Shown in pieces: positions 41,115 to 53,000 of a stretch of 64,000 bases of DNA. The DNA is taken from positions 644,263 to 708,262 of the forward strand of contig NZ_LMJL01000012.1 of NCBI RefSeq assembly GCF_001429295.1, written 5' to 3'. Numbering within the stretch: position 1 is the stretch's first letter; every line of letters starts with the position of its first letter. Made by a program: the position numbers and the translations under genes. The notes below the pieces were generated by a model. That model was not told the DNA's origin, made no database searches, and was given only the letters and a program-made list of their open reading frames with translations. Source of the DNA: Flavobacterium sp. Root935 (GTDB lineage: Bacteria; Bacteroidota; Bacteroidia; Flavobacteriales; Flavobacteriaceae).

Positions 41115-43052
41115 CTATTTTTGAATAATGATAAAGTCTGAACGTCTATTTAACAGGTGCTCTTCTTCTGTACATTTTACACCATTTTTACATTTATTAA
41201 TTAAACGAGTTTCGCCATAACCAATTGCGCTTTCAATTCTAGAAGGATCAATGTTTTGAGAGACAATATAATCTCTTGTAGATTTAGCTCTGTTGTCTGA
41301 AAGTTTTAAATTGTAGGCGTCTTTTCCTCTAGAATCTGTATGTGATTCAATTTTGATTCTGATGTTTGGAAATTTTCGCATAATAAAAACTACTTTAGAC
41401 AATTCTTCAACTGCTTTTGGCGTAATGTCGTATTTGTCGTAATCGAAATAAATTGGATTTACATCGACTTTTTCAACCCCTTGTTTTTTAACAACTAAGT
41501 CATCGTAGTTACTCAATTCAAAATTTACATCTTTGATTTCGCCTCCATTTTCTTTAGTGGTTTCAACCGTTTTATCATCACTGCTGTAGTTCGGTTTTGC
41601 CGCAATCATTTTAATGACTTTGTTGCAAGGAACTTCTATGGCATATTTTCCATCGAAATTGGTTTTTATTTCGCCAAGAACTTCACTGAAAGAGTTATAA
41701 GCCATTATCGTAACATCAGTCAAAGGTTTTTTGCTTTTACGATCTATAGCCATTCCAGAAATACTCTGATTGCAGACTGGTTTTCCTTTTACGAAAGAAT
41801 AGATATCATCATCGCCCTTTCCTCCTGCTCTATTAGAAGAAAAATATCCATAACCATCTGTTCTGTCAATTATAAAAGAAAAGTCGTCTTTGTTACTATT
41901 AACTGGTGCACCAAGATTTTTAGGGGTCGTGAAATTTCCATCTCCCAGAAATTTACTTTCATAGACATCTAAATCTCCCCAGCCATAATGTCCGTCTGAA
42001 GAGAAATACAAAGTCCCGTTTTGAAAAAATGGAAATACTTCGTTACCAATTGTATTAATGTTAGGTCCTAAATTTAAAGGCGAGCTCATAGTTCCGTCAG
42101 CTGCGATTTTTACCACGTACAAATCTGTTTCACCAAATCCTCCCGGCATGTCTGATGCGAAGAAAAGCCACTGCCCGTCTTCACTTAATGCTGGATGTCC
42201 TACGGAATAATCATCACTGTCAAAAAATACTTTCTGCGGATTCTCTAATTTATTATCAACAATTGATCCTTTGATAATCTGAAAATTATTGATTTTTGCA
42301 TCGTCAACAACTAATTTGTTTTTCTTTACAATATTTGTCGAATAGTAAATCGTTTTTCCCTGAGTATCAAAACTTGCTGTTGCCTCGTGATATTTAGTCA
42401 TTACATTCGGAAGAAATACTGTTTCATTAAACAAACTTCCATCGGCAGGATTTCTTTCCGCAAGATATAAATTCAGAAAAGGCTGATTGTTCCAAGTATA
42501 TAGTTTTTCACTAAACTTAGTAGTGTCACGAGCCGATGTAAAAACCACATTGTCTTTGAAAAAAGTGGCTCCAAAATCTGATTTACTAGTATTAATATCT
42601 AAATTTTTAATGGTATAAAGAGGTTTTGCTTTTGCCACGCTGTCCATATATTTCTTTTGGGCAACATATCTGCTTATCTCTTTTTTATCTCCCTTTTTAT
42701 CCAGATATTCTTTTGTAACTCTATCTGCTTCATCATAATCCATAACGGCTTTCATCGATTGGATATAACGCAGATAGTAAATATCAGTCAAATTATTTCC
42801 TTGAACTTCATACAGCTTTCTATACCATTTAAGTGCATTTCTAGAATCTGAAATGAAATAGTAAGAATCGGCAGCATTTTTCAGGGTTTGAGCTGAAGGA
42901 TCTTTTATGTTCTGCAAACATTCCTCATAAGCTTTAGAAGCATCTAGATAAGAAAAGTTTCTAAACAAGGCATCTGCTTTCTTTAAGTTTGTTTTTTGAG
43001 CGAAACTAAACGTAACGCTCAAAATTAAACATAGGATATATAGTTTTCTCAT
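41115..43052 (-). CDS. OmpA-family outer membrane protein with PD40/WD40-like repeats
   Basis: 645 residues with a signal peptide (MRKLYILCLILSVTFSFA). Residues 20-140 contain TPR-like helices (NAADSYYFISDSRNALKWYRKL), residues 150-420 carry PD40-type beta-propeller repeats (GQWLFFASDMPGGFGETDLYVV, GYGYFSSNRAGGKGDDDIY), and about 425-510 a carboxypeptidase-regulatory-like domain. The C-terminal OmpA domain has IYFDYDKYDIT, the peptidoglycan contact SHTDSRG and LSDNRAKST. Such proteins pair with PorP/SprF proteins next to T9SS cargo genes. Co-transcribed 11 bp after the PorP-like gene. Confidence 0.9.
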   Translation of the reverse strand: MRKLYILCLILSVTFSFAQKTNLKKADALFRNFSYLDASKAYEECLQNIKDPSAQTLKNAADSYYFISDSRNALKWYRKLYEVQGNNLTDIYYLRYIQSMKAVMDYDEADRVTKEYLDKKGDKKEISRYVAQKKYMDSVAKAKPLYTIKNLDINTSKSDFGATFFKDNVVFTSARDTTKFSEKLYTWNNQPFLNLYLAERNPADGSLFNETVFLPNVMTKYHEATASFDTQGKTIYYSTNIVKKNKLVVDDAKINNFQIIKGSIVDNKLENPQKVFFDSDDYSVGHPALSEDGQWLFFASDMPGGFGETDLYVVKIAADGTMSSPLNLGPNINTIGNEVFPFFQNGTLYFSSDGHYGWGDLDVYESKFLGDGNFTTPKNLGAPVNSNKDDFSFIIDRTDGYGYFSSNRAGGKGDDDIYSFVKGKPVCNQSISGMAIDRKSKKPLTDVTIMAYNSFSEVLGEIKTNFDGKYAIEVPCNKVIKMIAAKPNYSSDDKTVETTKENGGEIKDVNFELSNYDDLVVKKQGVEKVDVNPIYFDYDKYDITPKAVEELSKVVFIMRKFPNIRIKIESHTDSRGKDAYNLKLSDNRAKSTRDYIVSQNIDPSRIESAIGYGETRLINKCKNGVKCTEEEHLLNRRSDFIIIQK

Positions 43053-43063
43053 AGGTTTTATTT

Positions 43064-43996
43064 TTAGAAGAATCGAGGAGATTTAATTTTGCTTTGGTTT
43101 TTAACAAATTGATAACGCAAGATGATTTCGTGAGAACCATCATTGTACTTATTCAATTGGCTTACAGTGTAATCAAAAGCATATCCAAGATAAAAACTTG
43201 GTGAAATTTGAAAACCTGCCAGTATACTCACAGAATCATCTGTTCGATACGCTCCTCCTATAACAAACTTTTCCTGAATCATAAAATTTGCTGATATGTC
43301 TGCCGTAAGTGGTGCTCCGCTTACTGCTTTTACTAAAAATGCTGGTTTAAATTTCAAATTTGGATTCAAATCAAAAACGTAACCTCCCATTAAAAAGTAA
43401 TGCAGACGATCATAATCAATAGATTCCTGAACATCGTCATAGTAATCATTTCTAATAAAACTTGGAACAGAAAGCCCTACATACCATTTATCAGTATAAT
43501 AATAAATTCCGGCTCCGACTGCTAATTTCATTTGATTATTGATGTTCTGATTTAACAAAACATCATCATTGTCGTAGTATCTTCCTTTAGACCAATCTAT
43601 GTTTAACATTCTCATTCCTGCTTTTAATCCAAAAGCAAGTCTTTTTTCATAACCTAATGGTACTGAATAAGAGAAATTTCCATCAAGATACAGTTCATCA
43701 GAAGGACCAATTTTATCATTTACAACACTCAAACCCAAACCTATTTTTTCATTTCGAAGAGGAGAATGAATGGAGAAGGATTGTGTTTCTGGAGCTCCAT
43801 CAATTCCAATCCATTGTGAACGATATAAAAGTGCTGCTTCTATGGTGCCGGTAGATCCAGCGTAAGCTGGATTTACCGCCATAGTGTTATACATATACTG
43901 TGTATATTGAGGATCTTGTTGCGCTGTGGCACAAAACGTGATAAAAGAACATATTAAAATGAAATACGTTTCTAATGATTTTATATATAGTTTCAT
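43064..43996 (-). CDS. PorP/SprF family type IX secretion outer membrane protein
   Basis: 310 residues with a signal (residues 1-25). The mature start AQQDPQYTQYMYNTMAVNPAYAGSTG is the diagnostic sequence of the PorP/SprF family, followed by a beta-barrel ending in YQFVKNQSK. In Flavobacterium, SprF-type proteins are needed for secretion and surface display of adjacent cargo proteins with a type B C-terminal domain. Here the giant cargo gene is 47 bp upstream in the same operon. Confidence 0.94.
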   Translation of the reverse strand: MKLYIKSLETYFILICSFITFCATAQQDPQYTQYMYNTMAVNPAYAGSTGTIEAALLYRSQWIGIDGAPETQSFSIHSPLRNEKIGLGLSVVNDKIGPSDELYLDGNFSYSVPLGYEKRLAFGLKAGMRMLNIDWSKGRYYDNDDVLLNQNINNQMKLAVGAGIYYYTDKWYVGLSVPSFIRNDYYDDVQESIDYDRLHYFLMGGYVFDLNPNLKFKPAFLVKAVSGAPLTADISANFMIQEKFVIGGAYRTDDSVSILAGFQISPSFYLGYAFDYTVSQLNKYNDGSHEIILRYQFVKNQSKIKSPRFF

Positions 43997-44043
43997 AACG
44001 ATACTTATTTAGTTTAATTAATTAGATGATTAATAGAAGTGGA

Positions 44044-47000
44044 TTATCTCATAATAGACAACCAGCCTTTTTTAACCGTTCCATCTCCAATGGTTATCAC
44101 ATAAAAATAAGTACCTGTTGGCAGCATATCTCCTCTATTAACAACTCCAGATACATTTGCTGTACCGTCCCAATCATTTTCATAATGCACTTTGCTGTAC
44201 ACTAATGCTCCCCATCTGTTGAATACTTTCAACTCGTTGTTTGGATGAGTTTCAATACAATCAATTCTGAATAGATCATTTTTCCCGTCATTGTTTGGCG
44301 TAAACTCATTGTAAACTGTTAAACAAATTGGTACTAATGTAACCGAAGCTGAATTGTTAGAAGCATCAACATCTAAAGGAGTTGAAATTTCTACAGCTGC
44401 AACGCTTGTGTAATTTCCGTTAGGCAATACTTCTGCAACAATTGTTAATACTACACTTTGGCCAGCATTTAAACTTGGTATTGTCCAAAGTTGTGTAGTC
44501 GGATCATATGTTCCTGAAGTTGCAGATGAACTTACTAATTCTAAACCGCTTGGAAGTAAATCACTAACTATAGTATTTATGAAATCTCCTTCTCCAACAT
44601 TGTTAACCGTTATAGTAAAGGTTACTTGATCACCAAAATTTGGAGTCGGGTTATCTACTGTATGCGTAATTGTTAAATCTGAACAGCTTGTCACACTAAC
44701 ATTTAATGTTTTGATTGTTCTTTCATCACAATTATTAACATAAGCTACTGTAACTGTACCAGGGCCAATATCAGACCAAGAAACTGTAACAGATCCGTCG
44801 GTTGTACCTCCACCAGTAATTATTGTTCCTCCATTAACTGTCCAAACATAATTAGATTTTCCATTTGCAATAGAATATGTTACTCCTTTGAATACACATG
44901 GAGTGTCGTCTGTAGTTGCTATTTGAACTGCAGCATCATTTTCGAATGCTATAGTAATTCCTAATCTTGGTCCGTTATCACAACCATTAAAGGTATTTGT
45001 CAATGAACTTGCGTAATACGTTGTTGCTGTAAGCGGCGTATTTGCTGCTAATGGTGTTCCTCCTGTTGCACTAGTATAGAAAACTACATTTGCTTCGTTT
45101 ACTAAAATATTAGCTAACGTTGGAGCTGCATTCAAACAGAATGTTTGAGTCGTTCTTGGCGTTGTAACTACACTTGGTGTGTTTACATTTACTGTTACTG
45201 CTAATCTAGCTGGGTTTTCACAACCAATAGCACTAGAAACTGCACCATAATAAGTACCTGTTGTCAATGCTGTTGCAGCTGGAATTGCTGTTCCTCCTGT
45301 TGGTGTGTTGTACCAAACTACATTTGCTTCATTTACTTGAATATTCGCCACTGTTGGTGAATTTAAAGTACAGAAATTTTGCGTTGCACTAGTTGTTGTT
45401 GGTGTCGCACTTGGATTAACAACTGTAACTGTCACTTGTAAACGTGTTGTGCTTTCGCATCCTGTTACAGCGTCTACAATATTTCCGAAATAAATTCCAG
45501 AAGTAAGAGCTGTTGTAGCTGGTATTGCAGTTCCGCCTGTAGCAGATGAGAACCAAGTTACATTGCTTTCATTAACTTGAATGCTGGCAACTGTTGGTGC
45601 ATTTGCAGAACAGAAAGTTTGAGCGGTATTGTTAGTTGTCGGATTTATTGTGTTTCCAACTGTTACTGCTACTTGCAATCTCACACTGCTTTCACAACCT
45701 GTTGCAGGATCTTTTATAGCTCCAAAATAAGTTGCTGTTGTCAAAGCGGCTGTCGAAGCTAAGGCAGTTCCTCCTGTTTGAGTTGTATACCAAACTACGT
45801 TGCTTTCGTTCACTTGAATGTTAGCAACTGTCGGATTTGTTCCTGAACAGAAAGTTTGTGCAGCGGCATTTGTTGTTGGCGTTGCTGGATCATTTACAAT
45901 TACATCAACTGTTAATCTAGCAGCACTTTCGCAGCCAGAAGCTGGATCTAAAATTGCTGCAAAATATTGTCCTGTTGTTAAAGCTGTCGTTGATGGAATA
46001 ACTGTTCCTCCTGTTAAAGCTGTATACCAGACAATATTTGTTTCATTAGTTTGAATACTTGCAAATGTAGGTGCATTTACCTGACAGAAGTTTTGTGTTC
46101 CTGCTGTTACCAATGTTGGTGTCGCTGGATTATTTACAATTACATCAACTGTTAATCTTGTTGCGCTTTCACAGCTAGAAGCTGGATCAGAAATTGCCGC
46201 AAAATATTGTCCTGTAGTTAAAGCTGTTGCAGATGGAATAACTGTTCCGCCTGTTAAAGCCGTGTACCACACAATATTAGCCTGATTCGTCTGAATACTT
46301 GCAAATGTAGGAGCATTTACCTGACAGAAGTTTTGAGTTCCTGCTGTCACCAATGTTGGTGTTCCTGGATCATTCACAATTACATCAACTGTTAATCTTG
46401 CAGAACTTTCACAGCCAGAAGCTGGATCTAAAATAGCGGCAAAATACTGTCCTGTTGTCAAAGCTGTTGTTGATGGAATTAAAGTTCCTCCTGTTAAAGC
46501 TGTGTACCAGACAATATTTGTTTCATTTGTCTGAATGCTTGCAAATGTCGGTGCATCTTCCTGACAGAAGCTCTGTGTTCCTGCTGTTACCAATGTTGGG
46601 GTTGCCGGATCATTTACAATCACATCAACTGTTAATCTTGCAGCACTTTCGCAGCCAGAAGCTGGATCTAAAATAGCGGCAAAATATTGTCCTGTTGTTA
46701 ATGCTGTTGTTGATGGAATAACTGTCCCGCCTGTTAAAGCTGTGTACCATACAATATTTGTTTCATTAGTCTGGATACTTGCAAATGTCGGTGCATTTAC
46801 CTGACAGAAGTTTTGTGTTCCTGCTGTTACCAATGTTGGTGTCGCCGGATTATTTACAATTACATCAACTGTTAATCTTAAAGCACTTTCACAGCCAGAA
46901 ACTGGATCAGAAATTGCTGCAAAATATTGTCCTGTTGTTAAAGCTGTTGTTGATGGAATAACTGTTCCGCCTGTTAAAGCCGTATACCACACAATATTAG

Positions 47001-50000
47001 CCTGATTCGTCTGAATACTTGCAAATGTAGGGGCATTTACCTGACAGAAATTTTGTGTTCCTGCTGTTACCAATGTTGGTGTTCCCGGGTCATTCACAAT
47101 TACATCAACTGTTAATCTTGCAGAACTTTCACAGCCAGAAGCTGGATCTGAAATTGCTGCAAAATACTGTCCTGTTGTCAAAGCTGTTGTTGATGGAATT
47201 AAAGTTCCTCCTGTCAAAGCTGTGTACCAGACAATATTAGTTTCATTAGTCTGAATACTCGCAAATGTCAGCGCATCTTCCTGACAGAAGTTTTGTGTTC
47301 CTGCTGTTACCAATGTTGGTGTTGCTGGATCATTCACAATTACATCAACTGCCAATCTTGTACCACTTTCACAGCCAGAAACCGGATCAGAAATAGCTGC
47401 AAAATACTGTCCTGTTGTTAAAGCTGTTGTTGACGGAATTAAAGTTCCTCCTGTTAAAGCTGTGTACCAGACAATATTAGTTTCATTAGTCTGAATACTT
47501 GCAAATGTCGGTGCATTTACTAAACAGAAGTTTTGTGTTCCTGCTGTTACCAATGTTGGTGTTCCAAGATTAGTAACTGTAACCGTTACGGCTAATCTTA
47601 CACTGCTTTCGCAGCCTGTTACAGCGTCTGTTGCTGCTGCATAATAAGTACGGCTTGTTAAAGCTGTAGTCGAAGCAATTACATTTCCTGCTGTTGGTGC
47701 ATCGTACCAAACAACATTGCTTTCGTTTACTTGAATACTAGCAACTGTTGGCGTATTAGATAAACAGAAATCCTGAGTATCGTCTGTCGTTGTTGGTGTG
47801 TTTGGATCACTAATCATGATTACTGCATCTTGCAATGTTCCTGCAAGATTTTCACAAGTATTAGTACTTGAAACAGCTACATAATATGTAATTGGACTCA
47901 TTGCTTTTGTTAGTCCTACAGCTGTAAGAACGCCCGCAGCATCTATTGTATAAGTTACATTATTAATAACTGCACCATTTGTAATTGGCTGTGTTTTGTT
48001 AGCATCTAAATACCAAGTAAATACAGGTGCTGTTAATGAAGGTGCTGTTGGTGTTAATGATGCTGGTAAACTATGACAAATAGTTAAATCATCAACCAAA
48101 ATATCATTTACTGTTGAAGGAGGCAGAATTGTGAATGTAATTTGTTTCCTATCTGCTGCTGCAGTTTCACAAAATTGATCTGAACTCACTCCAACATAAT
48201 ATGTATAAGTTCCCGGAGCTAATCCGTTTACTACTAATTGAGCTGTTGTTTCGCCAGGAATTAACACGCTTGTTGTTCCATTAAAGCTGTACCATGCATA
48301 AACTGGATTAGTTAAAACAGGCGTTCCGCTTAAACCAGTTGCTAAAGTTACAGTTCCAGACACAGAACAAACTGAAGTTGATGTGCCACCGTTTAATGTG
48401 ATATCAGTCAAAGCATTTACTGGAGCAGAAGCTTTTACTTCAACTGTTACTTCCCCTCTAGCAAAACTTTCACATCCATAACGTACTGGCTGTACATAAT
48501 ATTTATAAATTCCTGCAGCTAAATTTGCTGGTATTGTATAGGTAAGACCTGTAGCAAGCGGATTTCCTCCAGTTTCAGCATCATACCAAATATAAGTTGA
48601 ACAGGCTTCTTCTGGAATTTGAAGTGTAATGTCTGTTCCTGGGCAGACCGTAATTTTATTTTGAGGATCTGCTCCAATAACTGTTGTGTTTGCTGTTCTT
48701 TCTACAGTATGAACTCTTAAGAAATCTAATACTCCTGCAACACCTCCTAAACGAATTCTTACTCGGTCGTAAATTTCTGTTGGTGAAGATACCAGTACCA
48801 TTGCCAAAGAGTTACCTGGCAGCAATCTTATGCTTAATAAATTACTCGTATTCTGAATTGGAGCTCCAACGGCAACATTACCTAAATAACGCTGAATTGT
48901 AAATCCAGTAAGTAAATTAACATCTAAAAGCGCTCCAGGTTTAGAAATTACTATTCTTAGAGAGTCACTCACTACAGATGGAGTTTTAAATTGCACTGTT
49001 AAATCAGCCGCTGCTAATGCACCAACGCCGCTATACATAGTTGCAAAAGTTGTTACATCATTATCTGCGACATTCCATGCATCACTTACTCCTACTGCAG
49101 CCGTTACAGCTCCCACAGGAAGACCTAAGTCGGTCGTTCCGTAAAAAATATCCTGAATATCTCCAGGCGTACAAGCTACACTGGTAACTTGTCTATTATA
49201 GTGTGCATCAAAAACTTTTGTGTTTTGGGCAACACTTACAAGTGAAGCTGACTGGATACGAATTCCATCATAATCTTGTGGACCTGATGCATCTGAAGGA
49301 ACAAAAGTAAATTCATAAGTATTATCTCCTGAAATTAAATTTAATAGAGATCCAGATACTGGCTGCATTGCTCCAATATCAACTCCTCCAATAGTTCCGA
49401 CTACAGATAGATTTTGACCCACAGCCAATAAACTGTATTCAGATCCAAGTTTAACAGTTACTGGCGTTCCTTTTGTTACAGTACTTGCCCAAGTTAAATT
49501 CTGCCATGTTGTACCAATTCCTAAAAGACCTAATCCTGTAGTAATTGTTGAAAATGTTTGTGGATTTCCATCGATAGCATTTGCAGGATTAGAAACTGTC
49601 CCAGTAATTATATTTCCAGTTGACTGAGCATTTGCATACACTCTCTCTGCTAATGTTTGGCAACTGCTAAGATCGATAACATTAATTATTTTTGTTGCAG
49701 TTGCTGTACAAAATCCATCATTAGCAACAGCAGTGTAAGTATAAACTCCTGGTGTATTTAAAACACCAGTTGTAAATGTAGGTCCTGTTAATGCATTTCC
49801 TTGTGGATCAAACCAAGTAATTGTTCCAGTTGAAACTGCTGCTAAAGTAACATTTGAACCAACGTTCACAGATTCTTGCGGATTAGTTACAACCAAACTT
49901 GGTAATGCTCTTATAACTACTGCTATAGTAGCTCTTGCTGAAGGACATGTATCAGTATTCAACTGGGCTTCAACTGAGTAATTTCCGCTAGTAGTAATAT

Positions 50001-53000
50001 TGGCAGCTGCGTCAGCAGTTATTACATTATTTGATGAATCGTAGAAAGTATAAGTTGTATTTCCTGATACATCAAAGTTAATAATAGCATTTCTTAAACT
50101 AGCACTTCCGCAACCTTCTAACGGAGTTGCAATTACACTTAAAGTAGTAGTTGACGGAGCATTAATAGTTACTTGTTTTAATGTTCCGTTTACATTCTCA
50201 CAAGTTCCTCCATTCAAAATAGAAACAAAATAATTGAAAGGAGCTCCACTAGTACTTAAACCAGCGATTGTAAGTGCTCCCGTAGTAGCATCTTTTGTGA
50301 ATGTTACTCCTGGCTGAGCTGCTACTGTTGTTCCTGTTATTATTTCCTGAGTTTTATTTTGATCTGTATAATATTTAAATTGAGCTCCAGCAATAGTAGA
50401 GGTTGGTGCTATAACCGCCCCACCCGCACAGGTAGCTTCAATAGGAGTTGTAACAACGACATCGGCATCGGTAGGAAGCGGTACTACTGTAACCGTAACT
50501 CCCTGACGCAAACTGTTTACGCAAGTTCCTCCACGTGTCCCTTCTAAATAATATGTTGTAGTTGAAGTCAAAGGAAGAGTTGGATTAACCGCTACAATAT
50601 TGCCTCCAATTGGTGCATCATACCATGTAAAAGTTTCTGTTCCAGTAGAAGCAGCTGTTAAAGATGCTGTTTGTCCTGCACAAATTGGAGTAGATGCTCC
50701 AGTTATTGTCGCATTTGGGAATCTGTAAGAAGCCTGATAAATATATAAATTTGTCAATAATGAAACCCCTGCATTATATCTTACTTCAACTCTATCAAAT
50801 GGTGCTGTAGCAATAATACTAGCTTTAAACCTATTTCCTGAGAGTAATTGAATATTAATTAAATTATTATTGATTGCCGTTCTGTCACTATTATAAGTTG
50901 TTCCATTAAAAGTCGCTAAACTTATAAAAGATAATGCACTTACATCGAGCACACCTCCTGGGACCTCTAATTCAACATCAATAATATCACCAGTCTGACC
51001 TGAATTACCAAAAATTAATTGTTGTTCGATATATCCTCCAGTACCAATAGGAACAGAAAGCTGAGCATATGTACTAATATCTCCATCTACAGAATTATTC
51101 GGATTTGCAACAGAACATAAAACACATATCGCTGGATTAAAGTCTGTTACCTGAGTTCCCGCCTGCAAACATGTACTTGTATTAGCAATCACAATTACAT
51201 TTATAGCCCCTCTCGTTGGGTTAGCACAATCAGTCGCTATACTTGAAGCCTCCACATAATACGTTTGGTTCGCAGTTAAAGCTGGACTTGGTGTATATGA
51301 TGTAGTATTAAATGCTAAGACATTCCCGCCGGTTGGCGCATCCAGCCAGTTGTATCTAACTCCAGCAACAGGATTAGAAACTGATAATGTTATTGTTTGT
51401 CCAGATTGTATAATAACATCTGACGAAGCAAAAGTTGGAACGGCTGGAATAGGGCTAATAGTTAATGGTACAGTAGTACGTGTTGGTGTTGAACAACTTC
51501 CAATAACAGCCTCCACATAGTAAGTTACATTTGCTGTTAAAGCAGGTGTAGTAAAAGATGTACCAGTAAATAATAAATTCCCTCCTGTTGCATCATCGTA
51601 CCAATTGTAAGTAGTACCAGCAACTGGAGTATCAACTGTTAATGTCGTTGAACGCCCACTACAAATTGTGGATGGAACTGCTGTAACAACAGGTAATACT
51701 GGATTAACTATTGATATAGCAACTGGAGTACGCTCGCCATTCACACATCCATTTCTCGTTATTTCAACATAATAAGTTGTTGGTACAGTTATAGCAGGAG
51801 TTGTAAATGCTGCAGTAGATGCCAACGAAGCTCCGCCTGTAGCAGCACTATACCAATTAGCAGTTTCACCGACAGCAAGTGAAGCTGTTAATGTTGTTGT
51901 TTGACCACTACAAACACTTGTGTCTCCAGTAATAGTTGGAGCCTTATATCTGTAAGTTGCCTGATAAATATCTACGCTAGTTAATACTGTTGCCAAACCT
52001 CCCAATCGAATTTCCACACGATCAAAATTTGCTCCAGCAACAACACTGGCTCTAAAACGATTACCACTTAATAGCTGCAAAGTAATTAATGGATTATTAA
52101 TTGCAGTTCTATCATTATTATAAGTGGCTCCATTGTAAGTTGCCAAATTAACAGCTCCTAATAATGCAACGTCTGCTAAACCGCCAGGTAATTCCAACTC
52201 TACATCTACAATATCACCAGCTTTACCTGGATTTGTAAATTGCAAAGTCTGCTGTATCCAGCCATTAATTAATCCAACAGGAACTGTAAGTCTTGCCGCT
52301 GTTGCAGGATTCCCATCTACAGAGTTATTAGGATTTGTAGAACTACACAATAAACATAAACCGTTTTGTGTGGTAGATTGACTGCTTGCTTCAAGACATC
52401 CTCCTAAAGCTGCTGGTTGAACCGTTACTGTAACAGGAACTCTAGCTGCGCTGACACAATTTCCGTTTGGACTTTCTGCTTCAACATAATATGTTTTTGT
52501 AGCAGTTAAAATTGGTGTAATAAAAGTAGCTGTATTCGTTGCAACTGCCGTTCCGCCTGAAGCCGCTTCATACCAATTTAATTGTACTCCTGGTTCAGAA
52601 GTAGTTGCGTTTAAAGTTGCATTCTGACCCGATTGAATTGTAACACTTTGTGTTAAAACTGTTGGAGTCGCAGGTACTGCTGTAGAAACAACATTTACTT
52701 GCGCACGCGTTGGGCTAATACAGCTTCCAATAGAGGCTTCTACAAAAAATGAAGTTGTCCCTAAAGAAACCGTTGGAGAATAGGTAGTTCCCGTTGCTAA
52801 TACTGTACCTCCGCTCGCTGCAGAATACCAAGTATAAATAGTTCCAGGCACAGCATTTAAAACTGACAATGTCGTTTGCTGTGTTGGTCCTGTAGAACAA
52901 ACCGTAAGTCCGGTATTATTAATTGCCGGTGCAACCGGATTAGAAACATTTAAAACCACAGGGACGCGAACATTTCCTTCGCATCCTGCAACTCTAGATA

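Noticed and set aside
45577..47240. Open frames antisense to the giant repetitive gene, themselves repeated
   Set aside because: They repeat because the gene repeats; the coding frame on the minus strand explains all the structure.
45890..47560. Regularly spaced repeats suggesting a CRISPR array
   Set aside because: Units are 240 bp, contiguous, and in frame with a protein; no short repeat/unique spacer pattern and no cas genes.
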